A stretch of 64,000 nt of DNA from Streptomyces sp. JH14 (GCF_029428675.1 NZ_JAJNEL010000001.1:1054001-1118000); one strand, 5' to 3'. Counted from the stretch's first letter, positions 42,561 to 51,155 are shown. Notes: generated by a model not told the origin, from the letters alone. Numbers and translations: made by a program.

Positions 42561-45389
42561 CTACCGGTGGGCGGGGAACTCCACCACCTGCTGGTACGTC
42601 GGGCGGTTCTGCCAGTGGATCGCCTTCTGGCTGATTCCGCCCAGCGCCCGGTGAACGATCGAGTCCGTGCACCACTGCTCGCCGGCCTTGCAGCTGTCAT
42701 CACCGGGGTAGACCTCGGTGGCCGGTTCGGCCGCCGCCTGCTTCAGGGAGGCGAGCAGGGTGGCGCGGCAGCTGCTCAGGTCGCCGTTTCCGCAGTACGT
42801 CCTGGCGAGCGGCCCCTTGACCGGCTGACCGAGGACCTGGCGCAGGTCCTTGTCCACGAAGCCCCACCAGCCGTACTGGAACGCCGATCCGCTGTGCGCA
42901 CCGCTCGGGCCGTGGCTGGCGGCCGGGGACTCGTCGGTGGCGAGGGCGGCGGTCAGCGCCCCGTACAGGTCGGCGCCGAGACCCGGCCCGAACTCCGCCT
43001 GGACCAGCTTCGGCCACCACGCGTCCATGATCCGTACCGCGTCCGCGTCGGTGTACGTGTGCGAGCCGGGGCTCGTCTCCTTGCGCTGCGAGCCCGACGC
43101 CCGCCAGGACTCCAGTTTCTGGATCGCCGCGTTCAGTTCCGGGTCGGTGACCGGCTGGGAGCGGAGCACCTTCAGCAGTTCGGGCAGCAGCTGCTCGCCG
43201 CGCAGATCGGTGAGGGCGGCGTCCGCCATGGCCCGGGTGAGCGAGGCGCGGGTGACGCCGCCCTGCTCCACCAGCTTCGCCACCCGCTCGTCGAGCAGAT
43301 CCGCCCGGTGCACCGCGCTGAGGCCGAAGCCCGCGGAGGCGTACCCCTCGGCCTGCTTGTTGTTCCAGGAGACGTAGTAGTCCTGGCCGCTGGAGTGCGG
43401 ATGCGCGGCGAACGGGGTGTAGTCGGCGCTGTTGGCGACCGGGTCGTAGCCCTGCCATTCGTACGCCTTCTCGGCCTTGACAGGCAGGGCCGGGTCGACG
43501 CCCGCGGCGCGCACCGGGTTCATGCCGCTGTTGTAGTAGGCGGCCGTGCGGGAGTCGGCGTAGAACCAGTTGAAGGCGTAGTCGATGTTGCTCACCGCCT
43601 GCTGGAAGGAGGCGGCGTCCGTGACGTACGCCGGGTCGTTGAGCAGCTGGAAGCCGATGATCGAGTCGGCCTCGTGGCGGTAGGTGGTGCGCAGCGAGGT
43701 GTACGCGACGGGTTTGCCGCCCACGGTGGCGCGGTGGGTGACGATGCCGTACGCGGTCCGCCGGACCTGCATCCGGTAGGAACCCTTCGCCGTGGAGTCG
43801 GCGACGGTCGGTGTCCAGGAGTTGGTGCGCTCCAGCGTCTCCATCGCGGTGCAGGTGCCGTGGTGGAGGTAGTGCGTGGAGTCCTTGGCGGGCGTGGAGC
43901 CGTCCGGCTCGCACAGCTCGACGGCGTACGTGTCGGTGATGTCCTGGCCCGCCGAGGTGGCGCTCCACGCGTAGTCCTGGCCGCGGCCCATCTGGACGTA
44001 CATGCCGACGCCGGCGAACGAGACACCGCGGGCGCTGATGCCGGGGCCCTGGAGCTCCTGAAGCATCATCAGCTGGGGGGCGAAGTAGCCGGTCTGCGGG
44101 CCGAACACGGCGATCGGGTTTCCGCTCGCGGTGTGCTTGCCGGAGACCAGCAGGGCGTTGGACATGCCGCGCCGCTGCGCGCCGGAGCCGGATCCGGGCA
44201 GCGAACCCTCGGGGATGACGCCGTCGTCGTAGATGCCCTGGGCCTGCTTGAGCGCAGCCGGCGCCCTGACGGGGGCCTTCGCGTTCGTGCCGGCGGAGCC
44301 GGTGCGGTCGTGGACGAGCGGCTCGGCGGTGACGGAGCCCGGGTCGGGAAGGGCGGTGCCGCGCGCCTCCGCGGGCCTGCCCGCGTACGGGAACGACGTC
44401 CCGTCGTGGATCGTCAGCACGGCCTCGGGATCGTTGCGCTGCCGGAACGACTCCCAGACCTCGGTACCTTCGGCGACCCCGTACTTCTGCTGGGCGGACA
44501 GCAGCGAGAGCGCCGCCTGTACTTCGCCCCCACCGCCGCCGCCGAACTGGCCGCCGACGACGGAGGCGATCGAGATCAGGTCGGTCAGCTTGAACGGCTG
44601 TATCTCACCGAGGTTGGTGATCGCGTCGATCTTGCCGGTGAGAACGTACTCGCCGGGGAAGTAGCGGCCCTTCTTGGACTTCTCGCGGTATGCGTTGATG
44701 CCGTCGACGTACGCCTGGGCATCGGCCATGGCCTGCTCGCCCTCGGCGCCCTCGTGGGTCCTGATGTGGTCGACCTGGGCTTCGAGATCGGACTCGGTAT
44801 AGGGAGCCTGTGGCCAGAACTGCTGCTCCAGACCCTGGTTGGCGAGGGCGCCGCCGGCGAAGGAGGTCAACTCCCCGCGCCCGATGTGCCGGAAGAGGTC
44901 CATCAGCCAGAGCCGGTCCTGCCCCGCCGCGAACCCGGCGCCGAACTCGGTGCCGTAGCGGGTGGTGCCCTTGACGTGCGGCACACCGGATGCCTTGTCG
45001 CGGGTGATCGTCACGTCCGCGCGGGGCGAGATGACGGACTCGACCCGGTCCTTCGGAACGCCGAACGAGGCGTCGTTGAAGAAGTCGGTCAGCTTCTGGT
45101 CGGTGAGACCGGTGTGCCCGGCCACCAGGCCGTTGTACCGGTCGAGTTGGTCGTCGCTGTGCGCGGGGTGCGTACCGAACGCCTGGTTGCCGAGGATCTC
45201 GACGAGCGTGGCGTTGCCGTTCTCGCCGGGCGGCAGGATGTCGTCGCACTGCCCCTGGCAGTAGTCGGCGACGGGGACGGGATCCGCTGCCGCGGCCCCG
45301 GACTGCGGCGAGGCCGCGAGCAGGGTGGTACCGAGAGCTACGACCGCCGCGATGGCCGCGGCTCTGGACGTGACGGTGCGTGGGGGCAT
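42561..45389 (-). CDS. Secreted penicillin acylase family protein (Ntn-hydrolase)
   Basis: A 942-residue exported precursor. A signal peptide (MPPRTVTSRAAAIAAVVALGTTLLA) precedes the alpha chain. Ser410 in GMSNALLVSG is the predicted cleavage site and N-terminal nucleophile of the beta chain, with the conserved KHTASGNPIAVFGPQTGYFAP following. Family members cleave penicillin G/V, acyl-homoserine lactones or other N-acyl compounds; the substrate here is not readable, and the related Streptomyces enzymes include AHL and echinocandin acylases. GAGGAG lies before the ATG. Two palindromes at 45423-45467 cover the likely promoter, so it is regulated. Confidence 0.85.
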   Translation of the reverse strand: MPPRTVTSRAAAIAAVVALGTTLLAASPQSGAAAADPVPVADYCQGQCDDILPPGENGNATLVEILGNQAFGTHPAHSDDQLDRYNGLVAGHTGLTDQKLTDFFNDASFGVPKDRVESVISPRADVTITRDKASGVPHVKGTTRYGTEFGAGFAAGQDRLWLMDLFRHIGRGELTSFAGGALANQGLEQQFWPQAPYTESDLEAQVDHIRTHEGAEGEQAMADAQAYVDGINAYREKSKKGRYFPGEYVLTGKIDAITNLGEIQPFKLTDLISIASVVGGQFGGGGGGEVQAALSLLSAQQKYGVAEGTEVWESFRQRNDPEAVLTIHDGTSFPYAGRPAEARGTALPDPGSVTAEPLVHDRTGSAGTNAKAPVRAPAALKQAQGIYDDGVIPEGSLPGSGSGAQRRGMSNALLVSGKHTASGNPIAVFGPQTGYFAPQLMMLQELQGPGISARGVSFAGVGMYVQMGRGQDYAWSATSAGQDITDTYAVELCEPDGSTPAKDSTHYLHHGTCTAMETLERTNSWTPTVADSTAKGSYRMQVRRTAYGIVTHRATVGGKPVAYTSLRTTYRHEADSIIGFQLLNDPAYVTDAASFQQAVSNIDYAFNWFYADSRTAAYYNSGMNPVRAAGVDPALPVKAEKAYEWQGYDPVANSADYTPFAAHPHSSGQDYYVSWNNKQAEGYASAGFGLSAVHRADLLDERVAKLVEQGGVTRASLTRAMADAALTDLRGEQLLPELLKVLRSQPVTDPELNAAIQKLESWRASGSQRKETSPGSHTYTDADAVRIMDAWWPKLVQAEFGPGLGADLYGALTAALATDESPAASHGPSGAHSGSAFQYGWWGFVDKDLRQVLGQPVKGPLARTYCGNGDLSSCRATLLASLKQAAAEPATEVYPGDDSCKAGEQWCTDSIVHRALGGISQKAIHWQNRPTYQQVVEFPAHR

Positions 45390-45422
45390 GCGCGCTCCTC
45401 CGGAAGGCCTGTGCGCCGGAGG

Positions 45423-45467
45423 TTACTGACGGTATGACTCGTCGGTAAGGTGAGCATCGGTCACCTT
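45423..45467 (-). promoter_or_regulatory. Promoter of the penicillin acylase gene with two palindromes
   Basis: Arms TTACTGACG (45423-45431) and CGTCGGTAA (45440-45448) pair at 8 of 9 positions around an 8-nt centre. AAGGTGA (45447-45453) and TCACCTT (45461-45467) form a second perfect 7-bp palindrome that abuts it. TTACCG and TAACCT on the minus strand are 17 bp apart and could be the -35 and -10, both within the first palindrome. The regulator is not identified. Confidence 0.55.
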
Positions 45468-45638
45468 TTCCGAATCATCACACGCCGCCTCGTCCCGGCC
45501 GGACATGAGACCGGCCGACCTCCTCCGACGAGGGCCGTCTCAGTCGATGGACGCGTATCACCCTTCGATGGAGCCGGATCGGGTAGTCGTACGTCCATTC
45601 CCTGACGTCGAAGTACGAGCGACGGAGGTGGCAGTGCA

Positions 45639-46250
45639 ATGGCCGGTTTCCGGAGTCTTGCGAGACAGGTCCGCGATCCGCGGGGCGACCTGGCGCTGCG
45701 GCGGTACTCGCTGCGCAAGTGCCTGGAGAGGTTCGCCCCTTACGGCCACCGGGCGACCTGGAACCATCTGTGCGCCCGGCACCGGATCGAGCCCGAGGAC
45801 CGGGCCCCCGACCCCGAGCGACTGGTGCACGCCCTGGAGGAGTTGGAGGAGGCCCGGGCCGTCTGGCTGGGGTACGAGGCGGGGTTCGCCGAACGCCGCA
45901 GGCGGGAGAAGCACGACGGACTGCGCCGGCCGGGCGCATTCGACGACTGGCACCGGCGCATCTGGGGCGGGAACGGGGTGGCGCGCTGCGGTGATCCGGC
46001 GGTCCACCCGACCGCACCACTGGGCGAGGTGCTGGGCCGGCTGATCGCCGCCCTCGAGTCGGAGCCGGGCACGGCCTGCCCGGTGTGTGCGGCCACCGGG
46101 ATCGTCTGGCGTCAGGACCTCGGCCACGAACCGTGGTCGGGGCCGGTCTGCACGGGCTGCGGGATCGTGGTCCCGCAGCCCGTGCTCACGCCGGGGGCGC
46201 TGGCCAGGGCGCAGCGGCCGCGGCGGACGGGTCTGGCCTCCGCGGCATGA
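45639..46250 (+). CDS. Hypothetical protein with C-terminal zinc ribbon (203 aa)
   Basis: I do not recognise a named family. The first ~120 residues are helical and basic (RSLARQVRDPRGDLALRRYSLRKCLERFAPYGHRATWNHLCARH). A likely zinc ribbon is formed by CPVC (about residue 147) and CTGC (about 172). It may bind nucleic acid or a protein partner. GGAGGTGG lies before the ATG. It stands between the acylase promoter and soxR, convergent with soxR, and shows normal codon use. Confidence 0.65.
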   Translation: MAGFRSLARQVRDPRGDLALRRYSLRKCLERFAPYGHRATWNHLCARHRIEPEDRAPDPERLVHALEELEEARAVWLGYEAGFAERRRREKHDGLRRPGAFDDWHRRIWGGNGVARCGDPAVHPTAPLGEVLGRLIAALESEPGTACPVCAATGIVWRQDLGHEPWSGPVCTGCGIVVPQPVLTPGALARAQRPRRTGLASAA

Positions 46251-46283
46251 GGGAGCACCGGGCGGCGGCCCCGGCCGCCGCCC

Positions 46284-46757
46284 CTATCGGCAGTCCGCGG
46301 ACCGGCGCTCCGGCATGAGGCGGGAGCCGCTGATGGTGTCGCCGGTGATGTCGTTCGGGTTGGAGAGCACGCACGTCTCCAGCGACAGGCAGCCGCAGCC
46401 GATGCAGTCGGTCAGATGGTCGCGCAACCGGCCCAGCTGCTTGATCCGCTCGTCGAGTTCGGAGCGCCAGGTTCCGGAGAGCCGCGCCCAGTCGTCGCGG
46501 GTCGGGGTGCGCTCCTCCGGGAGCTCGGCCAGCGCGTCGCGGATCGTGGCCAGCGGTATGCCGACGCGTTGGGCCGCGCGGACGAAAGCGACCCGGCGCA
46601 GCGCGTCCCGGCTGTAGCGGCGCTGGTTGCCACTGGTGCGGCGGCTGCTGATCAGGCCCTTGCTCTCGTAGAAGTGCAGGGCCGAAACGGCCGCGCCGCT
46701 GCGCGCGGAGAGCTGGCCGACCGTGAGTTCCTGGAGTGTCTGTGGGATCTGGGGCAC
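46284..46757 (-). CDS. soxR: SoxR redox-sensing MerR-family activator
   Basis: A 157-residue MerR-type regulator. The winged helix (LTVGQLSARSGAAVSALHFYESKGLISSRRTSGNQRRYSRDALRRV) is followed by the coupling helix and the four [2Fe-2S] ligands C118, C121, C123 and C129 in the pattern C-x2-C-x-C-x5-C, which is diagnostic of SoxR. It senses redox-active compounds through cluster oxidation and activates exporters and redox enzymes in Streptomyces. The GTG at 46757 has no Shine-Dalgarno site; TAGGGT lies 7 nt upstream, so it is probably leaderless. A matching SoxR box lies before the ABC exporter at 62554-62571. Confidence 0.95.
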   Translation of the reverse strand: MPQIPQTLQELTVGQLSARSGAAVSALHFYESKGLISSRRTSGNQRRYSRDALRRVAFVRAAQRVGIPLATIRDALAELPEERTPTRDDWARLSGTWRSELDERIKQLGRLRDHLTDCIGCGCLSLETCVLSNPNDITGDTISGSRLMPERRSADCR

Positions 46758-46797
46758 CCCTCGAACCCTACGTGCACTCCTCGGGAACGGTCCGTCG

Positions 46798-46840
46798 TTG
46801 ACAGGAACGCACCGCCCAACCATGCTGAGCAAGCGCTTAG
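46798..46840 (+). promoter_or_regulatory. maoC promoter with TetR-type operator
   Basis: TTGACA (46798-46803) and CATGCT (46821-46826) are 17 bp apart, a good sigma-70-type promoter. CTGAGCAAGCGCTTAG (46825-46840) overlaps the -10 and transcription start; the same 16 bases recur at 48082-48097 before the convergent TetR gene. This layout fits direct repression. Confidence 0.7.
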
Positions 46841-46864
46841 ACAGTAGGCGATGAAGGACAAGTC

Positions 46865-47368
46865 ATGACGACGGACGGTCAAGAGCGGGAAGGCAGGACC
46901 AGGGACATGGCAGAGCCGAGGATCTTCACGTCCGCGCAGGAGCTGCGCGACGGGGTGGGCGAGCAGCTGGGTCACAGCGACTGGCTGGAGATCGACCAGA
47001 AGAGGGTCGATCTCTTCGCCGACGCCACCGGTGACCACCAGTGGATCCACGTGGACCCGGAGCGTGCCGCGGCCGGCCCGTTCGGCACGACGATCGCGCA
47101 CGGCTATCTCACGCTCTCGCTGCTCCCGGCGCTCGTCCCGCAGATCATGCGGGTCGAGGGCATGAAGATGGGCATCAACTACGGCACCAACAAGGTCCGC
47201 TTCCCGTCCACCGTGCCGGTGGGCTCACGCCTGCGGGCGACGGCCGCCCTCAAGAGCGTCGAGGAGGCCGGCGGCGGCGTCCAGGTCACGGCCGTCGTCA
47301 CGGTCGAGCGCGAGGGCGGCGACAAGCCGGTCTGCGTCGCCGAGTCGGTGTCGCGCTACTACTTCTGA
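46865..47368 (+). CDS. MaoC-family (R)-hydratase
   Basis: A 167-residue hot-dog-fold protein that hydrates trans-2-enoyl-CoA or a related thioester. The hydratase-2 motif FADATGDHQWIHVDPERAAAGPFGTTIAHGYLTLSLL is complete and includes the catalytic Asp/His pair. The start is uncertain: the ATG at 46865 has AAGGAC, but most homologues begin near 46907 (MAEPRIFTS), where AGGACCAGGGAC is present. It is monocistronic. The promoter carries a TetR operator shared with the convergent TetR gene, which probably represses it and lifts repression with an acyl-CoA. Confidence 0.87.
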   Translation: MTTDGQEREGRTRDMAEPRIFTSAQELRDGVGEQLGHSDWLEIDQKRVDLFADATGDHQWIHVDPERAAAGPFGTTIAHGYLTLSLLPALVPQIMRVEGMKMGINYGTNKVRFPSTVPVGSRLRATAALKSVEEAGGGVQVTAVVTVEREGGDKPVCVAESVSRYYF

Positions 47369-47399
47369 GCCCGCGGACCGGGCTGCCGGGCCCGCGGGC
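47369..47399. terminator. Terminator between maoC and TetR genes
   Basis: An 8-bp stem (47369-47376 with 47392-47399) whose 15-nt loop contains a smaller hairpin, between convergent genes. Confidence 0.65.
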
Positions 47400-47410
47400 C
47401 CGGCCCCGCC

Positions 47411-48040
47411 CTACCGCTGGACCGCGACCATGCGCAGAACGAGGTCGGCGTACAGAGCGCCGACCTCGTCCGGCGTCCGGCTCCCCTGCGCGCTGAACCA
47501 GCGCGCCACATCGATGCACAACGAGAGCACGGCGAGCGTGGTGCCCGGGATGTCCGGGACGTCGAACTCCCCCGCCTGCACCCCCTCGCTGATGATCCGG
47601 CGGATCACCGCGTCGCTCCTGCGGCGCAGCGCGACGATCTCGGTGCGGTGCTCCGGGCCGAGGGCGTCGAGTTCGTACTGGACCACGCGGGCGGTGGTGT
47701 GCCCTTCGGCGTGCCAGCGGACGAAGGAGCGCACGGCCTCGGCGAGCCGCTCGGACGCCGTGCCCTCACCGTCCGCGGCCGTCTCCAGGATCAGCAGGGC
47801 CCGGTCGTGACCGATCCTGCTGATCCGGTGGAGCAGCTCTTCCTTCGTCTTGTAGTGGATGTAGAGCGCCGCAGGACTCATCCCGGCGCGGCTCGCGATG
47901 TCACGGGTGGTGGTCGCGTGGTACCCCCGCTCGGCGAAGGCGTCGACGGCCGCGACGAGGAGCCGCCTGGCCGCCTCGGGCGTCACTTCGCCCCACGGCG
48001 CGCTGTCGCCGCCGGTCTCCTCCGCCGTGCTCATCGTCAC
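47411..48040 (-). CDS. TetR family regulator, likely repressor of maoC and itself
   Basis: A 209-residue TetR-type protein. The helix-turn-helix (YHATTTRDIASRAGMSPAALYIHYKTKEELLHRI) is close to the KstR/FadR-like regulators of lipid metabolism, and its C-terminal domain is helical. The start is GTG at 48040, with an ATG two codons later as alternative; GAAGGGAAGGGG lies upstream. CTGAGCAAGCGCTTAG in its own promoter region (48082-48097) is identical to the site before maoC, so it probably controls both genes. Confidence 0.85.
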   Translation of the reverse strand: MTMSTAEETGGDSAPWGEVTPEAARRLLVAAVDAFAERGYHATTTRDIASRAGMSPAALYIHYKTKEELLHRISRIGHDRALLILETAADGEGTASERLAEAVRSFVRWHAEGHTTARVVQYELDALGPEHRTEIVALRRRSDAVIRRIISEGVQAGEFDVPDIPGTTLAVLSLCIDVARWFSAQGSRTPDEVGALYADLVLRMVAVQR

Positions 48041-48081
48041 CGACCCCTTCCCTTCAGCAGGACGAACACCATACCCCGAAC

Positions 48082-48097
48082 CTGAGCAAGCGCTTAG
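48082..48097 (-). promoter_or_regulatory. TetR operator upstream of the TetR gene at 47411
   Basis: The same 16-base imperfect palindrome as 46825-46840 (outer arms CTGAGC and GCTTAG pair at 5 of 6). It lies 42-57 nt before the TetR start. Confidence 0.65.
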
Positions 48098-48129
48098 GGA
48101 ATGTCCGCGGGTTCCGGTGACCGGGAGGA

Positions 48130-48420
48130 TCAGAGCTTCTGGAAGGGATCGTGCTCGGCAAGGATCTTCTCGAGCCGGGCCTGGTCCACCCGGCTGACGA
48201 TCTGCCCCGCCTCCTGACGGTCCCGGATGACCTTGGCAAGGGTGAAGCAGGACGTGACGAGATAGAGGACGCCGATGGCGAGGAAGCCCCGCACCCAGGC
48301 GTTCGCATCGAGGAAGTAGATACCGAGGGCCACCGCGCCCATCGCCACCCCGAAGGATGCGACGGCCTGCCCGTAGAAGGCCGCGGTGCTCTGCTGCTTG
48401 ACCGTTGTCGTCTCACTCAT
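48130..48420 (-). CDS. YiaA/YiaB-type two-helix inner-membrane protein
   Basis: A 96-residue membrane protein. The two hydrophobic helices (YGQAVASFGVAMGAVALGIYFLD and WVRGFLAIGVLYLVTSCFTLAKVIRDRQEA) match the yiaA/B double-transmembrane domain. The C-terminal tail is charged. Function unknown. The ATG at 48420 has no evident ribosome site; a longer start at 48456 would add residues without sequence support. It sits after the TetR gene, likely on its own transcript. Confidence 0.75.
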   Translation of the reverse strand: MSETTTVKQQSTAAFYGQAVASFGVAMGAVALGIYFLDANAWVRGFLAIGVLYLVTSCFTLAKVIRDRQEAGQIVSRVDQARLEKILAEHDPFQKL

Positions 48421-48550
48421 GGCGGACAGCATCGGCCACTGTGGCGCCCGCCACATCCGCCCCCGTACTCAGTTCGGTACTCAGCCGCCCGTTCGGGTGA
48501 TCGGAGCTCGGCACCGGCGTCGGGACGGTGGGTACTGCCAAGCTTCTTCC

Positions 48551-49135
48551 ATGACTGACATGACCGAGAAGAGCGGCTCGGTAGAGGGAGAGCACGTCCG
48601 CGAGGGGAAGTACGCACGCGTCGAACGGGAGAGGCGGTTCCTGCTCGCGGGGCCGCCGAGCCCCTCGTCCGCCGTCGCCGTCCGGTCGATCACCGATCGC
48701 TATCTGGTGGGCACGCGTCTGCGGCTGAGGTGCGAGGAGCGTCCGGACCTCGATGCCCGTACGTACAAGCTCACCCAGAAGGTGCCCACCGAGCTGCCGG
48801 GTCCCGTTCAGGGCCTGACGACGAACATCTACCTGTCCCCGGACGAATATCGGCTGCTCGCCTCCCTGCCTGCCGCCGTGCTGGTCAAGACGCGCTTCAG
48901 CGTCCCTCCCCTCGGCGTCGACGTCTTCGGTCCTCCGCTGCACGGCCTGGTCATGGCGGAGGCGGAGTTCACCGACGACGCGGACGCGGAAGCATTTGCG
49001 CCGCCCCCGGAGTGTGTCGCCGAGGTCACCGACGACGCACGCTTCACCGGTGGCAGCCTCGTCCGGGCGTCCCGGAGCGAGGTTCTGGCCTGGCTCGCCG
49101 CGTACGGGATCCGGCCGGACTCCCCGACCGGGTAG
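48551..49135 (+). CDS. CYTH-like domain protein
   Basis: A 194-residue protein with the pattern of the CYTH superfamily (triphosphate tunnel metalloenzymes). Near the start is YARVERERRFLLAG, an ExExR variant of the ExExK signature, followed by TDRYLVGTRLRLR and YKLTQKVP, which supply the cationic residues of the tunnel, and GLVMAEAEF, a conserved acidic strand. CYTH proteins hydrolyse triphosphates such as thiamine triphosphate or short polyphosphate. No Shine-Dalgarno site is seen; the ATG at 48551 is chosen because homologues start just before the CYTH motif. Activity is not certain. Confidence 0.68.
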   Translation: MTDMTEKSGSVEGEHVREGKYARVERERRFLLAGPPSPSSAVAVRSITDRYLVGTRLRLRCEERPDLDARTYKLTQKVPTELPGPVQGLTTNIYLSPDEYRLLASLPAAVLVKTRFSVPPLGVDVFGPPLHGLVMAEAEFTDDADAEAFAPPPECVAEVTDDARFTGGSLVRASRSEVLAWLAAYGIRPDSPTG

Positions 49136-49179
49136 GACGACGTCCCGTACGGGCACCGCGCCCCGGGCCCGGGTCCCGC

Positions 49180-50331
49180 TCAGAAGGCGGAGACCCCCGT
49201 GAGCGCCCGGCCGATGATCAGCTTCTGGATCTGACTGGTGCCCTCGTAGAGCGTCATCACCCGGGCGTCGCGCAGCAGCTTGCCGACCGGGTACTCGTCG
49301 ATGTAGCCGTAGCCGCCGAAGACCTGCAGGGCGTTGCTGGCCGCGCGGACGGCTGCCTCGGAGGCGAAGAGCTTCGCCTTGGACGCCGCGGTGGCGAAGT
49401 CCTCGCCGCGGTCGATCAGGTCGGCGACCCGCCAGGTCAGCAGCCGGGCGGCGTCCACGTCCACCGCGATGTCGCTGATCAGTTCCTGGACGAGCTGGTA
49501 GCCCGCGATGGGCTTGCCGAACTGCTCGCGCTCGCCCGCGTACCCCACGGCGGCGTCGAGCGCGGCCTGGGCGATCCCGACGCAGCCTGCCGCGACCGAC
49601 ATCCTCCCCTTGGCCAGGGCGGACATGGCGATCGAGAAGCCCTTGCCCTCGGGGCCCAGGAGCGTGGTGGCGGGAACGCGGACGTCCTCCAGGACCACTT
49701 CGGCGGTGGCCTGGCCGCGCAGACCGAGCTTGCCGTGGATGGTGCGGCGGGTGAGGCCGGGAGTGTCGGTGGGCACCAGGAATGCGGATATGCCCTTGTG
49801 GCCGGGGGTGTCATTGGTGCGGGCGAAGAGCAGCACGACGTCGGCCCAGGTGCCGTTGGTGATGAACATCTTGGTGCCGTTGATGACATACGAGTCGCCG
49901 TCGCGGACGGCCTTCGTCGTCAGGTTCCCGGCGTCCGAGCCGGTGCCGGGCTCGGTGAGGCCGAAGCAGCCGATCGCCTCGCCCGCGGTGAGCCGGGGCA
50001 GCCACTGCTGCTTCTGCTTCTCGTCGCCCCAGGTGGCGATGGTCTTGGTGACCAGCCCCAAGGAGACCGAGACGATGCCGCGGACCGAGGAGTCGCCGCG
50101 GCCGAGTTCCTCGGTGACCAGGCAGTACGCCAGGTGGTCGCCGCCCGAGCCGCCGTACTCCTCGGGGACGGTCAGCCCGAGGAAGCCGAGGGAACCCAGC
50201 TTCTTGACGATCGACCTGTCGACATTCTCGGCGCGGTCCCACTCGACGACATGCGGGGCGATCTCGCGGGCGACGAAGTCCTTGGCGAGCTGCCGGGCGG
50301 CTTCCTGCTCCTCGCTGAGCTCCAGGTTCAT
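49180..50331 (-). CDS. Acyl-CoA dehydrogenase, short/medium-chain type
   Basis: A 383-residue flavoenzyme. The N-terminal helical domain, the FAD-domain motif CFGLTEPGTGSDAGNLTT and the catalytic base region RVMTLYEGTSQIQKLIIGR (Glu) are complete, with YAGEREQFGKPI in the helix bundle. It performs the first step of beta-oxidation or branched-acyl breakdown, passing electrons to ETF. The start at 50331 has a purine-rich GAACCGAAGG immediately upstream, so spacing is short. It is divergent to a TetR gene; the spacer carries a palindrome also found before the aldehyde dehydrogenase operon. Confidence 0.9.
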   Translation of the reverse strand: MNLELSEEQEAARQLAKDFVAREIAPHVVEWDRAENVDRSIVKKLGSLGFLGLTVPEEYGGSGGDHLAYCLVTEELGRGDSSVRGIVSVSLGLVTKTIATWGDEKQKQQWLPRLTAGEAIGCFGLTEPGTGSDAGNLTTKAVRDGDSYVINGTKMFITNGTWADVVLLFARTNDTPGHKGISAFLVPTDTPGLTRRTIHGKLGLRGQATAEVVLEDVRVPATTLLGPEGKGFSIAMSALAKGRMSVAAGCVGIAQAALDAAVGYAGEREQFGKPIAGYQLVQELISDIAVDVDAARLLTWRVADLIDRGEDFATAASKAKLFASEAAVRAASNALQVFGGYGYIDEYPVGKLLRDARVMTLYEGTSQIQKLIIGRALTGVSAF

Positions 50332-50351
50332 CCTTCGGTTCTCCCACTTTT

Positions 50352-50390
50352 AATTAGCACTGCTAGTTTTACGTTTGCAGGCCCTACTAT
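50352..50390. promoter_or_regulatory. Operator and divergent promoters between acyl-CoA dehydrogenase and TetR genes
   Basis: AATTAGC-ACT-GCTAGTT (50352-50368) is a palindrome with one mismatch per arm. TACTAT (50385-50390) lies 7 nt before the TetR ATG, the usual layout of a leaderless promoter; the palindrome covers its -35 position. A close copy, AACTAGC-GGC-GTTAGTT, is at 56270-56286. Confidence 0.65.
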
Positions 50391-50397
50391 GTGCCGC

Positions 50398-51072
50398 ATG
50401 GCCCGACCGCGCAAGCCCCTCCTCAGCAGAGACCGCATCGTCGAGACGGCGAGCGCGCTCGTGGACGCCGAGGGGCTCGACGCCGTCTCCACCCGCCGGC
50501 TCGCGGCCGAACTCGGGGTCAGCGGACCCTCGCTGTACAACCACTTCCGCAACAAGGACGAGATCCTGGACGCGGTCGCGGACGCCGTGTCCGCACAGGT
50601 CGATCTGTCGATGTTCGACGAGTCCGACGGCCGCGACTGGCGTGCCGCCCTGCACGACTGGGCGGTCTCCTATCGTGCGGCGCTGACCGCGCACCCGCAC
50701 ATCGTCCCCGTACTGGCCCAGGGCCCCGGCCGCCGTCCGGCCGGGCTGCGGGTCGCCGACGCGGCCTTCGGCGCCATGGTCCGAGCGGGATGGCCGCCCG
50801 CCCAGGCCACGTACATCGGCGCACTCATGCGGTACTTCATCACCGGCTCGGCACTGGGCTCGTTCGCGCGCGGCTTCGTCGACGACGAGACGGCGTACGA
50901 CCCCGCCGACTATCCGCACCTCGGCCAGGCCCACCTGCTGGCCGACCGCCGCCAGCAGGTCGACGAGGGTGCGTTCGAGACCGGGCTGCGGGCCCTGCTC
51001 GACGGACTCGCCCTGCAGTACCGGCAGCGCCGCACCCCGGATGCGGCCCGGCCGGCACCGGAGCGTTCCTGA
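50398..51072 (+). CDS. TetR family regulator
   Basis: A 224-residue TetR-type repressor with a C-terminal TetR_C_11-like helical domain. The helix-turn-helix is GLDAVSTRRLAAELGVSGPSLYNHFRNKDEILDA. It has no Shine-Dalgarno site and is probably leaderless from TACTAT at 50385. The palindrome in the divergent spacer and its copy before the aldehyde dehydrogenase operon suggest that it controls both the acyl-CoA dehydrogenase and the dehydrogenase pair. Confidence 0.86.
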   Translation: MARPRKPLLSRDRIVETASALVDAEGLDAVSTRRLAAELGVSGPSLYNHFRNKDEILDAVADAVSAQVDLSMFDESDGRDWRAALHDWAVSYRAALTAHPHIVPVLAQGPGRRPAGLRVADAAFGAMVRAGWPPAQATYIGALMRYFITGSALGSFARGFVDDETAYDPADYPHLGQAHLLADRRQQVDEGAFETGLRALLDGLALQYRQRRTPDAARPAPERS

Positions 51073-51155
51073 CATCTCCCGAGCGGTTGTTCCCCGGCTC
51101 ATCTCGCTCAACAATTCGGCGAGAGTCGAACCGTTGTTCGCTTAGAGTCGGGCGC

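Noticed and set aside
45423-45448. Similarity of the acylase palindrome (TACCGAC...) to the 19-bp operator at 34068 and 40892.
   Set aside because: Only the short TACCGAC piece is shared and the symmetry differs, so a common regulator cannot be claimed.
48730-51072. A 780-codon plus-strand frame covering the TetR gene.
   Set aside because: Only the part after ATG 50398 is a TetR protein; the rest is antisense to the acyl-CoA dehydrogenase gene.
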